Of a DNA stretch of 64,000 nucleotides, positions 18,617 to 27,482 are shown piece by piece. A program made the translations under genes and the position numbers. Each line of letters begins with the position of its first letter. The stretch's first letter is position 1. Source of the DNA: Paracidovorax avenae (GTDB lineage Bacteria; Pseudomonadota; Gammaproteobacteria; Burkholderiales; Burkholderiaceae_C); the NCBI RefSeq assembly GCF_040892545.1, contig NZ_CP156079.1:4251501-4315500 (forward strand), written 5' to 3'. Under the pieces are notes generated by a model, which did no database searches, was not told where the DNA came from, and worked only from the letters and a program-made list of their open reading frames with translations.

Positions 18617-19915
18617 ATGGCAGTCTGGGCCCTCGGCATCAACCACACGACCGCGCCGCTCGATCTGCGCGGCCGTTTTGCGTTCGCCATCGACCAGATC
18701 GCGCCCACGCTGCAGGGCCTGCGCCAGTCGCTGGGCGGCGCCACGCGCCATCCGCAGGTGGAAACCGCCATCCTCTCCACCTGCAACCGCACCGAGATCT
18801 ACTGCGCCGGCCAGCAGCCTGCACTGGACCACACGCTCGACTGGCTCGCCCACAGCGGCGGCGTGAGCCCCTCGCTGCTGCGCTCGCACTCCTACACGCT
18901 CGAAGAAAGCCTCGTCGCGCGCCATGCGTTCCGTGTGGCCAGCGGGCTCGATTCCATGGTGCTGGGCGAGGCCCAGATCCTGGGCCAGATGAAGGATGCC
19001 GTGCGCGCGGCAGAGACGGCCGGCGCGCTGGGCACCACGCTCAACCAGCTCTTCCAGCGCAGCTTCGCCGTCGCCAAGGAAGTGCGCACCAGCACCGAGA
19101 TCGGCGCCCACAGCATCAGCATGGCCGCCGCCGCCGTGCGCCTGGCCGGGCAGCTGTTCGAAGACCTGACGGAGATCCGCATCCTCTTCGTGGGCGCGGG
19201 CGAGATGATCGAACTCGCCGCCACCCACTTCGCGGCGAAGAACCCCAAGAGCCTCGCCATCGCCAACCGCACGCTGGAGCGCGGCGAGAAGCTCGCCTCC
19301 CGCTTCGGCGGCGAGGTCATGCGCCTGGCCGACCTGCCCGACCGCCTGCACGAGTTCGACGCCGTGGTCAGCTGCACGGCCAGCAGCCTGCCCATCATCG
19401 GCCTGGGCGCCGTCGAGCGCGCGCTGAAGAAGCGCCGCCACCGCCCCATGTTCATGGTCGATCTGGCCGTGCCGCGCGACATCGAGCCCGAGGTGAAGGC
19501 GCTGGAAGACATCTACCTCTACACCGTGGACGACCTCGCCAGCGTCGTGCAGACCGCGCAGGCCAGCCGGCAGGCGGCTGTCGCGCAGGCAGAGGCCATC
19601 ATCGATGCGGGCGTGCAGAGCTTCATGCACTGGATGGACCAGCGCAGCCCCGTGGGCGGCGTGGTGCCGCTCATCCAGCAGATCCACGCCCAGGCCGACG
19701 AATGGCGCGCGCTGGAGATCGCTCGCGCCAAGAAGCTCATCGCCAAGGGCGAGGACATGGACGCCGTGCTGGAAGCGCTCTCGCGCGGCCTCACGCAGAA
19801 GATGCTGCACGGCACCCTGGCCGAACTGCGCGCGGGCGATGCCGACACGCGCGCCCAGACGGCCCAGACCGTCTCCCGCCTGTTCCTGCGCTCGCAGTCC
19901 AAGAGCGGCCTGTAG
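18617..19915 (+). CDS. hemA: Glutamyl-tRNA reductase
   Basis: Commits glutamyl-tRNA to tetrapyrrole synthesis by NADPH reduction to glutamate-1-semialdehyde. It has 432 residues (E. coli 418). The start [20 protein letters not shown] is the canonical N-terminus. The catalytic cysteine is C56 in [10 protein letters not shown]. The substrate-binding [14 protein letters not shown], the NADPH site FVGAGEM and the C-terminal dimerisation domain are all present. prfA and prmC follow, the conserved hemA-prfA-prmC order of proteobacteria. The upstream TATAAT suggests a leaderless message. Confidence 0.96.
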   Translation: MAVWALGINHTTAPLDLRGRFAFAIDQIAPTLQGLRQSLGGATRHPQVETAILSTCNRTEIYCAGQQPALDHTLDWLAHSGGVSPSLLRSHSYTLEESLVARHAFRVASGLDSMVLGEAQILGQMKDAVRAAETAGALGTTLNQLFQRSFAVAKEVRTSTEIGAHSISMAAAAVRLAGQLFEDLTEIRILFVGAGEMIELAATHFAAKNPKSLAIANRTLERGEKLASRFGGEVMRLADLPDRLHEFDAVVSCTASSLPIIGLGAVERALKKRRHRPMFMVDLAVPRDIEPEVKALEDIYLYTVDDLASVVQTAQASRQAAVAQAEAIIDAGVQSFMHWMDQRSPVGGVVPLIQQIHAQADEWRALEIARAKKLIAKGEDMDAVLEALSRGLTQKMLHGTLAELRAGDADTRAQTAQTVSRLFLRSQSKSGL

Positions 19916-20029
19916 CGGCGCCCGCCGCCCTGCCGCCAGGCCCACTACCGTCTCTGGCCCCCCGCATCCACGCCCCGGATGCCCAGGCTGCGAACCACCG
20001 CCGCAGCCGCCCTTCTCCCCCTTCCCAGA

Positions 20030-21112
20030 ATGAAACCCTTCCTCAGAAGCCAGCTGGAGCGCTACGCCCAGCGCCTCGAAGAGCTCGACTTCCTGCTCTC
20101 GCGCGAGGACATCATGTCCGACATGGCCCAGTACCGCACCATCTCGCGCGAGCATGCCGAGGTGACGCAGGTCGCGGGCCGCTATGCGCGCTACCGCCAG
20201 CGCGAGGACGACCTGGCCGGCGCGCGCGAGATGCTGGACGACCCGGACATGGCCGACATGGCCCGGGAAGAGATTGCCGCCGCCGAGGCCGAACTGGTGC
20301 AGTTGGAGGATGAACTGCAGCGCCTGCTGCTGCCCCGCGACCCCGACGAGGCCCGCAACGCCTTCCTGGAAATCCGCGCCGGCACGGGTGGCGACGAATC
20401 CGCGCTGTTCGCGGGCGACCTGGCCCGCATGTACACGCGCTACGCGGCCACGGCCGGCTGGAAGGTGGAGATCCTGAGCGCCAGCGACAACGAGATCGGC
20501 GGCTACAAGGAAGTGGTGCTGCGCGTGGAAGGCGATGGCGTCTATGGTGCGCTGCGCTTCGAATCCGGCGGCCACCGCGTGCAGCGCGTGCCCGCCACCG
20601 AGACCCAGGGCCGCATCCACACCAGCGCCTGCACCGTGGCCGTGATGCCCGAGCCCGACGAGCAGCAGGCGATCACGCTGAACCCGGCCGACCTGCGCAT
20701 CGACACCTTCCGCGCCAGCGGCGCGGGCGGCCAGCACATCAACAAGACCGATTCCGCCGTGCGCGTGGTCCACCTGCCCACCGGCATCGTGGCCGAGTGC
20801 CAGGACGGCCGCAGCCAGCACAGCAACAAGGCCAAGGCGCTGCAGGTGCTGCAGGCGCGCATCCAGGAAAAGGAACGCAGCGAGCGCGCCGCCAGGGAGG
20901 CCGCGCTGCGCAAGGGCCTCGTGGGCTCGGGCGACCGCTCGGACCGCATCCGCACTTACAACTTCCCGCAGGGCCGGCTCACCGACCACCGCATCAACCT
21001 CACGCTCTACAAGCTGCTCGCCATCATGGAAGGCGACCTGGGCGAAGTGCTGGAGGCCCTGCGCCACGCGCGGGAGGCCGAACTGCTGGCCGAACTGGAA
21101 GCGGACGCGTGA
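20030..21112 (+). CDS. prfA: Peptide chain release factor 1
   Basis: Recognises UAA and UAG in the ribosomal A site and triggers peptide release. It has 360 residues, identical in length to E. coli RF1. The GGQ hydrolysis motif lies at 233-235 in [16 protein letters not shown]. The start [20 protein letters not shown] matches family N-termini; upstream in-frame codons (from 19979) read as a non-homologous Pro/Ala stretch. The GGQ glutamine is the target of PrmC, encoded immediately downstream with overlapping stop/start. Confidence 0.96.
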   Translation: MKPFLRSQLERYAQRLEELDFLLSREDIMSDMAQYRTISREHAEVTQVAGRYARYRQREDDLAGAREMLDDPDMADMAREEIAAAEAELVQLEDELQRLLLPRDPDEARNAFLEIRAGTGGDESALFAGDLARMYTRYAATAGWKVEILSASDNEIGGYKEVVLRVEGDGVYGALRFESGGHRVQRVPATETQGRIHTSACTVAVMPEPDEQQAITLNPADLRIDTFRASGAGGQHINKTDSAVRVVHLPTGIVAECQDGRSQHSNKAKALQVLQARIQEKERSERAAREAALRKGLVGSGDRSDRIRTYNFPQGRLTDHRINLTLYKLLAIMEGDLGEVLEALRHAREAELLAELEADA

Positions 21113-21996
21113 CACCGCCCCCCGCACCCGCCACCCTCGCCCAGGCGCTTGCCGGCGCCATCGGGCAGGGCCTGCCCCGCATCGACGCGCAGATGCTGCT
21201 GCTGCACGTGCTGGGCCGCCCCACCGGCGACCGGGCCTGGCTGCTCGCGCACGACACGGACGCGCTGCCACCAGGGGCGCAGGCCCGCTTCGCCGACATG
21301 TGCCGGCGCCGCGCGGCGGGCGAGCCCGTGGCCTACCTCACCGGCACCCGGGAGTTCTACGGCCTGCCCCTGGCGGTGGACGCCCGCGTGCTGGACCCGC
21401 GCCCCGACACCGAGACGCTGGTGGACTGGGCCCTGGAAGTCCTGGCGCCCCTGCCCGCCCCGCGCGTGCTGGACCTGGGCACCGGCAGCGGCGCCATCGC
21501 CCTGGCCGTGCAGCACCGGCGCCCCACCGCCGAGGTCACCGCCGTGGACGCCAGCGCCGATGCGCTGCAGGTGGCGCGGGCCAATGGCGCACGCCTCGGC
21601 CTGCCGGTACGCTGGCGTCTCGGCCACTGGCTGGAGGGCGTGGACGAACGGTTCGATGCCATCGTCAGCAACCCTCCTTACATCGCCAGCGGCGATGCCC
21701 ACCTGGCCGCCCTCACCCACGAACCGCTACAGGCCCTGGCCAGCGGCCCGGACGGGCTGGATGACCTGCGCACCATCGTGGCGCAGGCGCCCGCCCACCT
21801 CGTGCCCGGCGGCTGGCTGCTGCTGGAGCATGGCTGGGACCAGGCCGAGGCGGTGCAGGCGCTGCTGCGCAACGCCGGCCTCTCGGACGTGCAGAGCCGC
21901 ACCGATCTGGCCGGCCACGCCCGCTGCAGCGGCGCCCGCCTGCCTGTATCGTCCGGGGTAACGGCCTTGCCGCAGCCCGGGACACCTCTGCGGTGA
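21109..21996 (+). CDS. prmC: Peptide chain release factor N5-glutamine methyltransferase
   Basis: SAM-dependent enzyme that methylates the GGQ glutamine of release factors. It has 295 residues. The SAM-binding motif [14 protein letters not shown] lies near 120-133, and the catalytic NPPY lies at 188-191. The start is a GTG overlapping the prfA stop (GTGA), so translation is coupled to the gene of its own substrate. The last ~15 residues are Pro/Thr rich and run past the usual family end. Confidence 0.95.
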   Translation: MTPPPAPATLAQALAGAIGQGLPRIDAQMLLLHVLGRPTGDRAWLLAHDTDALPPGAQARFADMCRRRAAGEPVAYLTGTREFYGLPLAVDARVLDPRPDTETLVDWALEVLAPLPAPRVLDLGTGSGAIALAVQHRRPTAEVTAVDASADALQVARANGARLGLPVRWRLGHWLEGVDERFDAIVSNPPYIASGDAHLAALTHEPLQALASGPDGLDDLRTIVAQAPAHLVPGGWLLLEHGWDQAEAVQALLRNAGLSDVQSRTDLAGHARCSGARLPVSSGVTALPQPGTPLR

Positions 21997-22064
21997 AATA
22001 ATCCCGTCCATCCCCATTTGATTTCTTGCCGCCCGCTGCGGGTGGACCCACCAGGAGAAAACCC

Positions 22065-22388
22065 ATGAGCGACGTTCAGCAACGCATCGACCAACTGGTC
22101 AAGACCAACGACATCCTGCTGTTCATGAAGGGTAGCGCCAGCTTCCCGATGTGCGGTTTTTCCGGCCGCGCCATCCAGATCCTCAAGGCCTGCGGCGTGG
22201 ATCCCAAGGCCGTCGCCACCGTGAACGTGCTGGAAGACCCGGAAATCCGCCAGGGCATCAAGGAATACAGCAACTGGCCGACCATCCCGCAGCTGTACGT
22301 GAAGGGCGAATTCATCGGCGGCTCGGACATCATGATGGAGATGTACGAGTCGGGCGAACTCAAGCAGGTGCTGGGCACGCCCCAGTGA
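22065..22388 (+). CDS. grxD: Monothiol glutaredoxin, Grx4 family
   Basis: CGFS-type monothiol glutaredoxin that binds and carries [2Fe-2S] clusters with glutathione and BolA partners. It has 107 residues, the CGFS motif at 30-33 (FPMCGFSGRA), and the glutathione-site elements WPTIPQLYVKGEFIGG. The ATG at 22065 is preceded by AGGAGA; an upstream in-frame TTG is rejected. An AATAAT hexamer at 21997-22002 could be its -10. It is followed by a strong terminator. Confidence 0.96.
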   Translation: MSDVQQRIDQLVKTNDILLFMKGSASFPMCGFSGRAIQILKACGVDPKAVATVNVLEDPEIRQGIKEYSNWPTIPQLYVKGEFIGGSDIMMEMYESGELKQVLGTPQ

Positions 22389-22416
22389 TCCTTCCCGCAC
22401 GCCCGTGCTGAAAAGA

Positions 22417-22439
22417 GGCCGCCGCAGGGCGGCCTTTTT
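22417..22439 (+). terminator. Intrinsic terminator after grxD
   Basis: GGCCGCC-GCAG-GGCGGCC forms a perfect 7-bp stem followed by TTTTT. It ends the hemA-prfA-prmC-grxD block. Confidence 0.9.
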
Positions 22440-22465
22440 CCTGCAGGGGCGCCGGTGGCGCGCGC

Positions 22466-23437
22466 CTACGCCGCCGGGTCGAAGCCGCCGTGCTCGCCGG
22501 CCGCGAATTCGCGCGGGCAGGCGCCGAAGCGCCGCTTGAACAGCCGCGAGAAATGGGACGCGTCGCTGAAGCCCCAGCGCAGGGCCACGGCCAGCACGCC
22601 GGGATGGTTGGCGCAGCGCAGATCGCGTGCGCTGCGCTGCAGGCGCAGTTCCCGGATCAGGCCGCTGACGGACAGCGGCGCCTCCTCGAACAGGCCGTAG
22701 AGCGTGCGGCGCGAGACCTTGAACCGCGCAGCCAGCATGTCCGGCCCGAGGCTGGGCTCTTCCAGGTGGTCGCGGATGTAGGTCTCCACGGCCAGCCGGA
22801 AGGCGTCCCGCACCGGCAGCCGGTCCCGCTCCTGCGCGTCCAGCGTCGCCCCGAGCGCCATGGCGATGATGCTGTTGAGGGCGGCGCTGAGTCCATCCTG
22901 CATGGCATCGCCCACGCCGGGATCCACCTGTTCGAGCGAGCGGGCGAAGCGGGATGCCACCAGGCCCATGCCCGTGTGGCCATCCACGCAGCGTGCCGTG
23001 GCCTTGTAGGGAGCCGCCAGCCGCGACACCACCTGCTCCCTGGGAATGCGGAACGACAGCACGCGCCAGTCGTCCCGGAAATCCAGGAAATAGGGCCGCG
23101 TGCTGTCCACGATGGAGAAGTCGCCGGGCGACACCAGCGTTTCCTGGCCGTCCTGGCGCACCACGCACGAGCCCTCGAGCTGGAAGTTGGCGAAACAGAA
23201 CTCGACCGGATTGCGGCGGATCTCCTCGCTGCGGCGCTCGACGCACTGCGCGCGCGAGAACACCTGCGTCTGCGCGCTCAGGGACAGCGGGCGGGAGCCC
23301 ACTTCCCCCACGAAATCATGGACCGCCTGCCGGTCCGCGAGCACCGGGTTGAGCGAGACGAAGGCCTCGCACAGGACCTCGCGCCAGTAGCTGAAGCGCT
23401 CGTCCTGCGCGCAGGATTGCGTGGTCCAGGCCTGCAT
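22466..23437 (-). CDS. AraC-family transcriptional regulator
   Basis: 323-residue regulator with an N-terminal AraC-binding-like sensory domain (AraC_binding_2 kind; contains SFRIPREQV) and a C-terminal double helix-turn-helix from about 220 (LAARFKVSRRTLYGLF and LRWGFSDASHFSRLFKRRFG). This class often controls aromatic or xenobiotic catabolism. It is divergent from an oxidase-like acyl-CoA dehydrogenase gene and an outer-membrane channel gene of the Phenol_MetA_deg type, so control of these is likely. No Shine-Dalgarno sequence precedes its ATG; instead a 33-codon ORF with a strong ribosome binding site ends six bases upstream. Confidence 0.92.
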   Translation of the reverse strand: MQAWTTQSCAQDERFSYWREVLCEAFVSLNPVLADRQAVHDFVGEVGSRPLSLSAQTQVFSRAQCVERRSEEIRRNPVEFCFANFQLEGSCVVRQDGQETLVSPGDFSIVDSTRPYFLDFRDDWRVLSFRIPREQVVSRLAAPYKATARCVDGHTGMGLVASRFARSLEQVDPGVGDAMQDGLSAALNSIIAMALGATLDAQERDRLPVRDAFRLAVETYIRDHLEEPSLGPDMLAARFKVSRRTLYGLFEEAPLSVSGLIRELRLQRSARDLRCANHPGVLAVALRWGFSDASHFSRLFKRRFGACPREFAAGEHGGFDPAA

Positions 23438-23443
23438 CGCGCA

Positions 23444-23545
23444 TCAGGCCGGACCGGGGCGAAAGGCCGGGTGGTCCATGCGGTCCGCGTGCCCGCGCTG
23501 GATGCCATCCACGGGGCCGCGCGTGCGGTTTCCGGAGCGTGCCAT
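23444..23545 (-). CDS. Candidate 33-residue leader peptide upstream of the AraC gene
   Basis: Short ORF reading MARSGNRTRGPVDGIQRG and ending in FRPGPA, rich in Arg, Gly and Pro. It is preceded by an ideal AGGAG seven bases from its ATG. Its stop lies six bases before the regulator's ATG, which has no ribosome binding site of its own, so reinitiation or coupled translation is suggested. No known family. It could be a chance ORF, but the signal quality and spacing argue for translation. Confidence 0.45.
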   Translation of the reverse strand: MARSGNRTRGPVDGIQRGHADRMDHPAFRPGPA

Positions 23546-23899
23546 GGGTTCTCTCCTGTCTGCACAAAGCGTCAAGTGGGCATTGCACGAAAAGACAACT
23601 CATCGAGGGCCGGGCAAGCCGTCGCCTGGCATGCCGGTCCGGCCCCAATCTGGGGACTGTGCGGCGAACGATGCAATGTGCCAGTGCAGGCGCCGCACCG
23701 CAATCCGTTCAAACGCGGCCACCCCGACGGCTCCGCAGGCCCACGCCGCGGGCCATGCAAAGTCTGCGCCAGCCACGGGATCGCAATGCCTGCGCAATTG
23801 GACAAACGGCCCTGCACGGTCCGGCGAGACCAGCCGGCGCACGCTGCCTACGATGAATTCGCTCGTTTTCATCCACCGTGCAAGAAAGGTTGTTGCCCC
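23546..23899. other. Divergent intergenic region between the AraC operon and the oxidase operon
   Basis: 354 bases with no convincing gene on either strand. It should hold both divergent promoters and AraC sites. CTGCGCC (from 23764) and CTGCGCAA (from 23790) form a weak direct repeat with ~26-bp period, a possible AraC half-site pair. No clear -35/-10 pair was found. Confidence 0.5.
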
Positions 23900-25147
23900 A
23901 TGTCCATCGACTTTCAACCCTCCGAATCCCAGAAAGCCCTGCAGGCGGGCGCGCGCGCGTTCGCTGCCGACGTGCTGCGCCAGGTCGCGCCCACCATCGC
24001 GCCGCTCGTGAAACCGGACGAACGCTTCTACGCCACGCGGCCGTTCTACGAGGCCATGGCCGATGCCGGCTTCATCAAGGCGCTGCTGCCGGAGTCGTTC
24101 GGCGGCACCGCGCTGAGCACATTGGACTTCGCCCTGGCCGCGGAGGAGCTCACCGCCGTGGACGTCAACGTGCCGTCGGCCCTGCTGGGCACCGGGCTGG
24201 GCCTGCATGCGGTCGTGCACCATGGAACGCAGGAGCAGAAGCAGCGCTTCCTGCCGGACTTCACCGAGGACGGCTCGCGCCTGGCGGCGCTGGCCTTCAC
24301 CGAGGTCACTGGCGGTGCCAACTACGACAGCACCGATCCCGCCGTGGGCGTGCAGACCTTCGCCCGCCTCGAAGGCGACGAATGGGTCATCAACGGCGCC
24401 AAGCACTACACCACCAACGGCACGGGCTGGGACGGCAAGGGCGCGCACCTCTACAGCGTCATCTGCCGCACCGATCCCGCGCTGCCGCCCCAGCAGTCGC
24501 TGGCGGTGATCATGGTGCCGGGCGACGCGCCGGGCATCGAGATCGTCAGCCTCCTCGACACCATGGGGCACCGCGCGACGATCTCGCCACGCATTCACTT
24601 CAACAACGTGCACGTTCCCGCTACGAACATCGTGGGCCAACCCGGCGACGGCATTTCCATGCTGGAAGGCGCCTTCTCCTGGACGGCGGCCCTGATCGGC
24701 GCGGCCTGCGTGGGCGTGATGCGCGCGGCCTTCGACATCGCGCTGAAGTTCGCGCACAGCGACAGGCGCTCCGGCACGGTCCCCGTGATCGAGCACCAGA
24801 ACGTCGGCTTCATGCTGGCCGACATCAAGATGCGCATCGAGGCCGCGCGCTACCTGACCTGGAAGTCCTGCCACCAGCTGGACCTGACCGAAGGCCGCAG
24901 CCGCGAGCTGGCGATCATCACCAAGACGTATTGCTCCGAGTTGTGCGTGCAGGTGGTGTACGACGCGATGCGCGTCGTCGGGGTGGATGCCTACACCGAC
25001 CTCTATCCGCTGGCCGGCCTCATGCAGGACGCCCTGTGCTTCCCCCTCTATGACGGCGGCAACATGGGTGTGCGCCGGCGGCAGCTCCACACGCTGCTGC
25101 GCTCCAAGGACTACGACGCGATGGCCCCGGCCGAGGCGCGCGGGTGA
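23900..25147 (+). CDS. Acyl-CoA dehydrogenase superfamily flavoenzyme, nitroalkane-oxidase-like
   Basis: FAD enzyme of 415 residues with the full acyl-CoA dehydrogenase fold: N-terminal helical domain, the middle beta domain including LAFTEVTGGANYDST, and a C-terminal helical domain. At the position of the usual catalytic Glu (YEG motif) it reads PLYDGGNMGVRRRQ, so the base is Asp (D385). From memory, Fusarium nitroalkane oxidase likewise uses Asp (D402) in a DGGN context, making this an oxidase-like rather than a standard dehydrogenase candidate. The substrate is unknown. The start at 23900 (MSIDFQPSESQKAL) suits the family. The channel gene follows 20 bases downstream, with the AraC regulator divergent. 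Confidence 0.85.
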   Translation: MSIDFQPSESQKALQAGARAFAADVLRQVAPTIAPLVKPDERFYATRPFYEAMADAGFIKALLPESFGGTALSTLDFALAAEELTAVDVNVPSALLGTGLGLHAVVHHGTQEQKQRFLPDFTEDGSRLAALAFTEVTGGANYDSTDPAVGVQTFARLEGDEWVINGAKHYTTNGTGWDGKGAHLYSVICRTDPALPPQQSLAVIMVPGDAPGIEIVSLLDTMGHRATISPRIHFNNVHVPATNIVGQPGDGISMLEGAFSWTAALIGAACVGVMRAAFDIALKFAHSDRRSGTVPVIEHQNVGFMLADIKMRIEAARYLTWKSCHQLDLTEGRSRELAIITKTYCSELCVQVVYDAMRVVGVDAYTDLYPLAGLMQDALCFPLYDGGNMGVRRRQLHTLLRSKDYDAMAPAEARG

Positions 25148-25167
25148 GGCGCCCGGGGAGGAACACC

Positions 25168-26079
25168 ATGACGACCACACCAGTTTCCATGGGATGCGGG
25201 CCTTCCAGGCGCAATGCACAGGCCCTGGTGGTCCTGCTGCTGGCTGCGACGGCGCCGATGGCCGTGCACGCCATCGACGTGGACGTCGGCGACTTCGTCC
25301 CGGCGCCCGAAGGCACGACCGCCGGGCTGCTCTACTACCAGCACGCCGAACGCGACCGCCTCTACGCGCAGGGCCGGCAGGCCGCGGCCGACCCGCGGCT
25401 CGTCTCCGACGTGGGCATCGCCAGGCTGGTGCATTACACGAAGATCGGCGGATTCGCATTCGCACCCCAGATCCTGCTGCCGTTCGGCCGGCTCGATGCC
25501 GGACGCGACACGGCCGCGCTGGGCCGGACCAGCGGCGTAGGCGACATCATCCTGGCCGCGCCGTTCTGGCCGGTCAACGACGCCGCGTCCCGCACCTACC
25601 TGGGGATCGCACCCTACCTGTACCTGCCCACCGGCAGCCATGACCGCAACCGCGCGCTCAACCTGGGCGAGAACCGCTGGAAGTTCGACCTGCAGGCCGG
25701 CTTCGTCAAGGGGCTGACCGACAGGTGGTACGTCGATTTGACCGGGGACGTCATGTTCCACGGCAAGAACGACGACTACGGCGGCACGGGCGTCACCCTC
25801 CAGCAGAAGCCGCTCTACCAGGGCCAGGCTTACCTGCGCTACCAGTTCACGCCGGGCGCCAACATCTTCGCCGGCCTGTCGCAGACCTGGGGCGGCGAAA
25901 CGCGGGTCGGCGGCGTGGACAGCGGCGACGCACCACGCCAGCGCAAGGCCAGCATCGGCGGCAGCTGGTTCATCCGGCCGACGACGCAACTGCTCGTGTC
26001 CTTCGGCCGGGACCTGCACGTGGACAACGGCTTCCGGGAGAACGCCCGCGTCAACGTGCGGCTGCTGCAGGTTTTCTGA
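25168..26079 (+). CDS. Outer-membrane channel-like protein, Phenol_MetA_deg (SphA) family
   Basis: 303-residue predicted outer-membrane beta-barrel of the family found with aromatic and hydrophobic-compound degradation genes; probably helps uptake. Signal peptide about 1-38 ends at VHA before IDVDVG. Features such as GVGDIILAAPFWP, the repeated aromatic strands and the family-type ending are characteristic. The start at 25168 is set by GGGAGG seven bases upstream; the overlapping GTG at 25144 lacks one. It is almost certainly cotranscribed with the preceding flavoenzyme. Confidence 0.85.
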   Translation: MTTTPVSMGCGPSRRNAQALVVLLLAATAPMAVHAIDVDVGDFVPAPEGTTAGLLYYQHAERDRLYAQGRQAAADPRLVSDVGIARLVHYTKIGGFAFAPQILLPFGRLDAGRDTAALGRTSGVGDIILAAPFWPVNDAASRTYLGIAPYLYLPTGSHDRNRALNLGENRWKFDLQAGFVKGLTDRWYVDLTGDVMFHGKNDDYGGTGVTLQQKPLYQGQAYLRYQFTPGANIFAGLSQTWGGETRVGGVDSGDAPRQRKASIGGSWFIRPTTQLLVSFGRDLHVDNGFRENARVNVRLLQVF

Positions 26080-26215
26080 GGCACATGCCGGTGGCACCGC
26101 TGCGCGAGCCTCGGGAGATCGTGAGCGGGCCACCGGCAGGCCATCGTGGCGCCAGGCATGGCCCCGGCATGGCGCAAAGCCGCAACACCTACGGGTTGAC
26201 GGGGTTTTTCCGCCA

Positions 26216-26244
26216 TTGAGAGCAGGCACACTGTGTGCTTGAAT
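26216..26244 (+). promoter_or_regulatory. Promoter with palindromic operator filling the spacer
   Basis: -35 TTGAGA (26216-26221) and -10 TTGAAT (26239-26244) are 17 bases apart. The perfect 13-bp palindrome GCACAC-T-GTGTGC (26226-26238) lies wholly inside that spacer. Transcription would start about 30 bases before the AAA+ gene, which has AGGAG at 26274-26278. Such placement is typical of direct repression or of MerR-like spacer control. Confidence 0.55.
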
Positions 26245-26284
26245 GATTGCGTGCCCTTTCACTCCAACGAACCAGGAGCGCGCC

Positions 26285-27295
26285 ATGACGACGACACACA
26301 GCCTTGTCCCGCAATCGCCTTCGATGGGCCTGCCGGTGGCCCAATTGCGCAACGTGTTCCGGCCCGGCGACGTGGAGCGCAAGCTCGCCCGGCTCCAGGA
26401 CGCCGGCAGCCAGCGTGAATACGAAACGCTGCGCGCCGTATATGAGCGCATGCTCGAACGCGGGCCCGAACGCTTCCAGGTCAAGCCCTCGGGCGTGCCC
26501 GACATGGCCGGGCTCTACGGGCAGCTTCCCAATTTCACCGATGTGCTCGACGACGTGAAGCGCCACGTCGCCCTCGCGCAGGACAGCCGCGACGGCCTGG
26601 AAGTCACGCCCATGCTGCTGCTGGGCCCGCCCGGCATCGGCAAGACCCACTTCGCGCGCCAGCTGGCCGAATTGCTGGGCACGGGCATGAACCTCGTGCC
26701 CATGAGCTCCATGACGGCCGGATGGCTGCTTTCGGGCTCGTCCTCCCAATGGAAGGGCGCGCGCCCAGGCAAGGTCTTCGAGGCCTTGGTGGACGGCGAG
26801 TACGCCAACCCCGTCATCGTGGTGGACGAGATCGACAAGGCCGCCCCCGACGCGCAATACGACCCGCTGGGCGCCCTTTACGGCCTGCTGGAACACGACA
26901 CGGCCCAGAGCTTCACCGACGAGTTCGCGGAAATCGCCATCGACGCCAGCCAGGTGATCTGGATCACCACCGCCAACGACGAGCGCGGCATCCCCGACCC
27001 CATCCTCAACCGCATGAACGTATTCGAGGTCCAGGCGCCCTCGCCCGAGCAGGCCCGCACCATCGCGCGCAACCTCTACCAGGGCATCCGCGAAGGCCAT
27101 GACTGGGGCCGGCTGATCGACCCCGAGCCCCAGGCCGACGTGCTGGACATCCTGGCGCAGATGCCGCCGCGCGAAATGCGCCGGGCGCTCATGACGGGCT
27201 TCGGCAACGCGCGGCTGCAGCACCGCTCCACCGTCGAGGTGGCCGACCTGCCGCGCGGCGCGTCCGGCAAGCCGCGCATGGGTTTCGTGCAGTAG
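26285..27295 (+). CDS. Lon-like AAA+ ATPase lacking a protease domain
   Basis: 336-residue cytoplasmic AAA+ ATPase. Walker A GPPGIGKT lies at 114-121, Walker B VIVVDEID at 177-184, a sensor-1-like WITTAND near 228, and the arginine-finger region DPILNRMNVFEV follows. It resembles the ATPase half of Lon but has no Ser-Lys protease domain and no Lon N-terminal domain; instead there is a ~100-residue helical N-terminus. Likely a remodelling or unfolding ATPase with unknown clients. The ATG is preceded by AGGAG. It is single with its own promoter and palindrome, so a regulated stress role is possible; that is inference. Confidence 0.85.
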   Translation: MTTTHSLVPQSPSMGLPVAQLRNVFRPGDVERKLARLQDAGSQREYETLRAVYERMLERGPERFQVKPSGVPDMAGLYGQLPNFTDVLDDVKRHVALAQDSRDGLEVTPMLLLGPPGIGKTHFARQLAELLGTGMNLVPMSSMTAGWLLSGSSSQWKGARPGKVFEALVDGEYANPVIVVDEIDKAAPDAQYDPLGALYGLLEHDTAQSFTDEFAEIAIDASQVIWITTANDERGIPDPILNRMNVFEVQAPSPEQARTIARNLYQGIREGHDWGRLIDPEPQADVLDILAQMPPREMRRALMTGFGNARLQHRSTVEVADLPRGASGKPRMGFVQ

Positions 27296-27418
27296 CCGGC
27301 GGCCGTTCCCGTGCGGCGTGCGGACGCGGCGGAGGGGTCGCCGTGCGCCGCATGCCCCGCTGATCCGCCGCGCAAGCCGGCTGGATTGCTCCGCACGGCC
27401 GCGCCTGCACGGCCCGCG

Positions 27419-27424
27419 TACACT
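27419..27424 (+). promoter_or_regulatory. Candidate -10 for the CNNM/CBS gene
   Basis: TACACT lies about 40 bases before the first in-frame ATG (27462). No clear -35 is visible. Low-to-moderate support. Confidence 0.35.
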
Positions 27425-27482
27425 CGGGACGCTGGCGCACGGCCCTTCACACGACAACTCCATGGCGGCGCCCGCCCGTCCC

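Noticed and set aside
18503..21271. 922-codon open frame on the minus strand
   Set aside because: Shadow of hemA, prfA and the start of prmC, which all have clear motifs.
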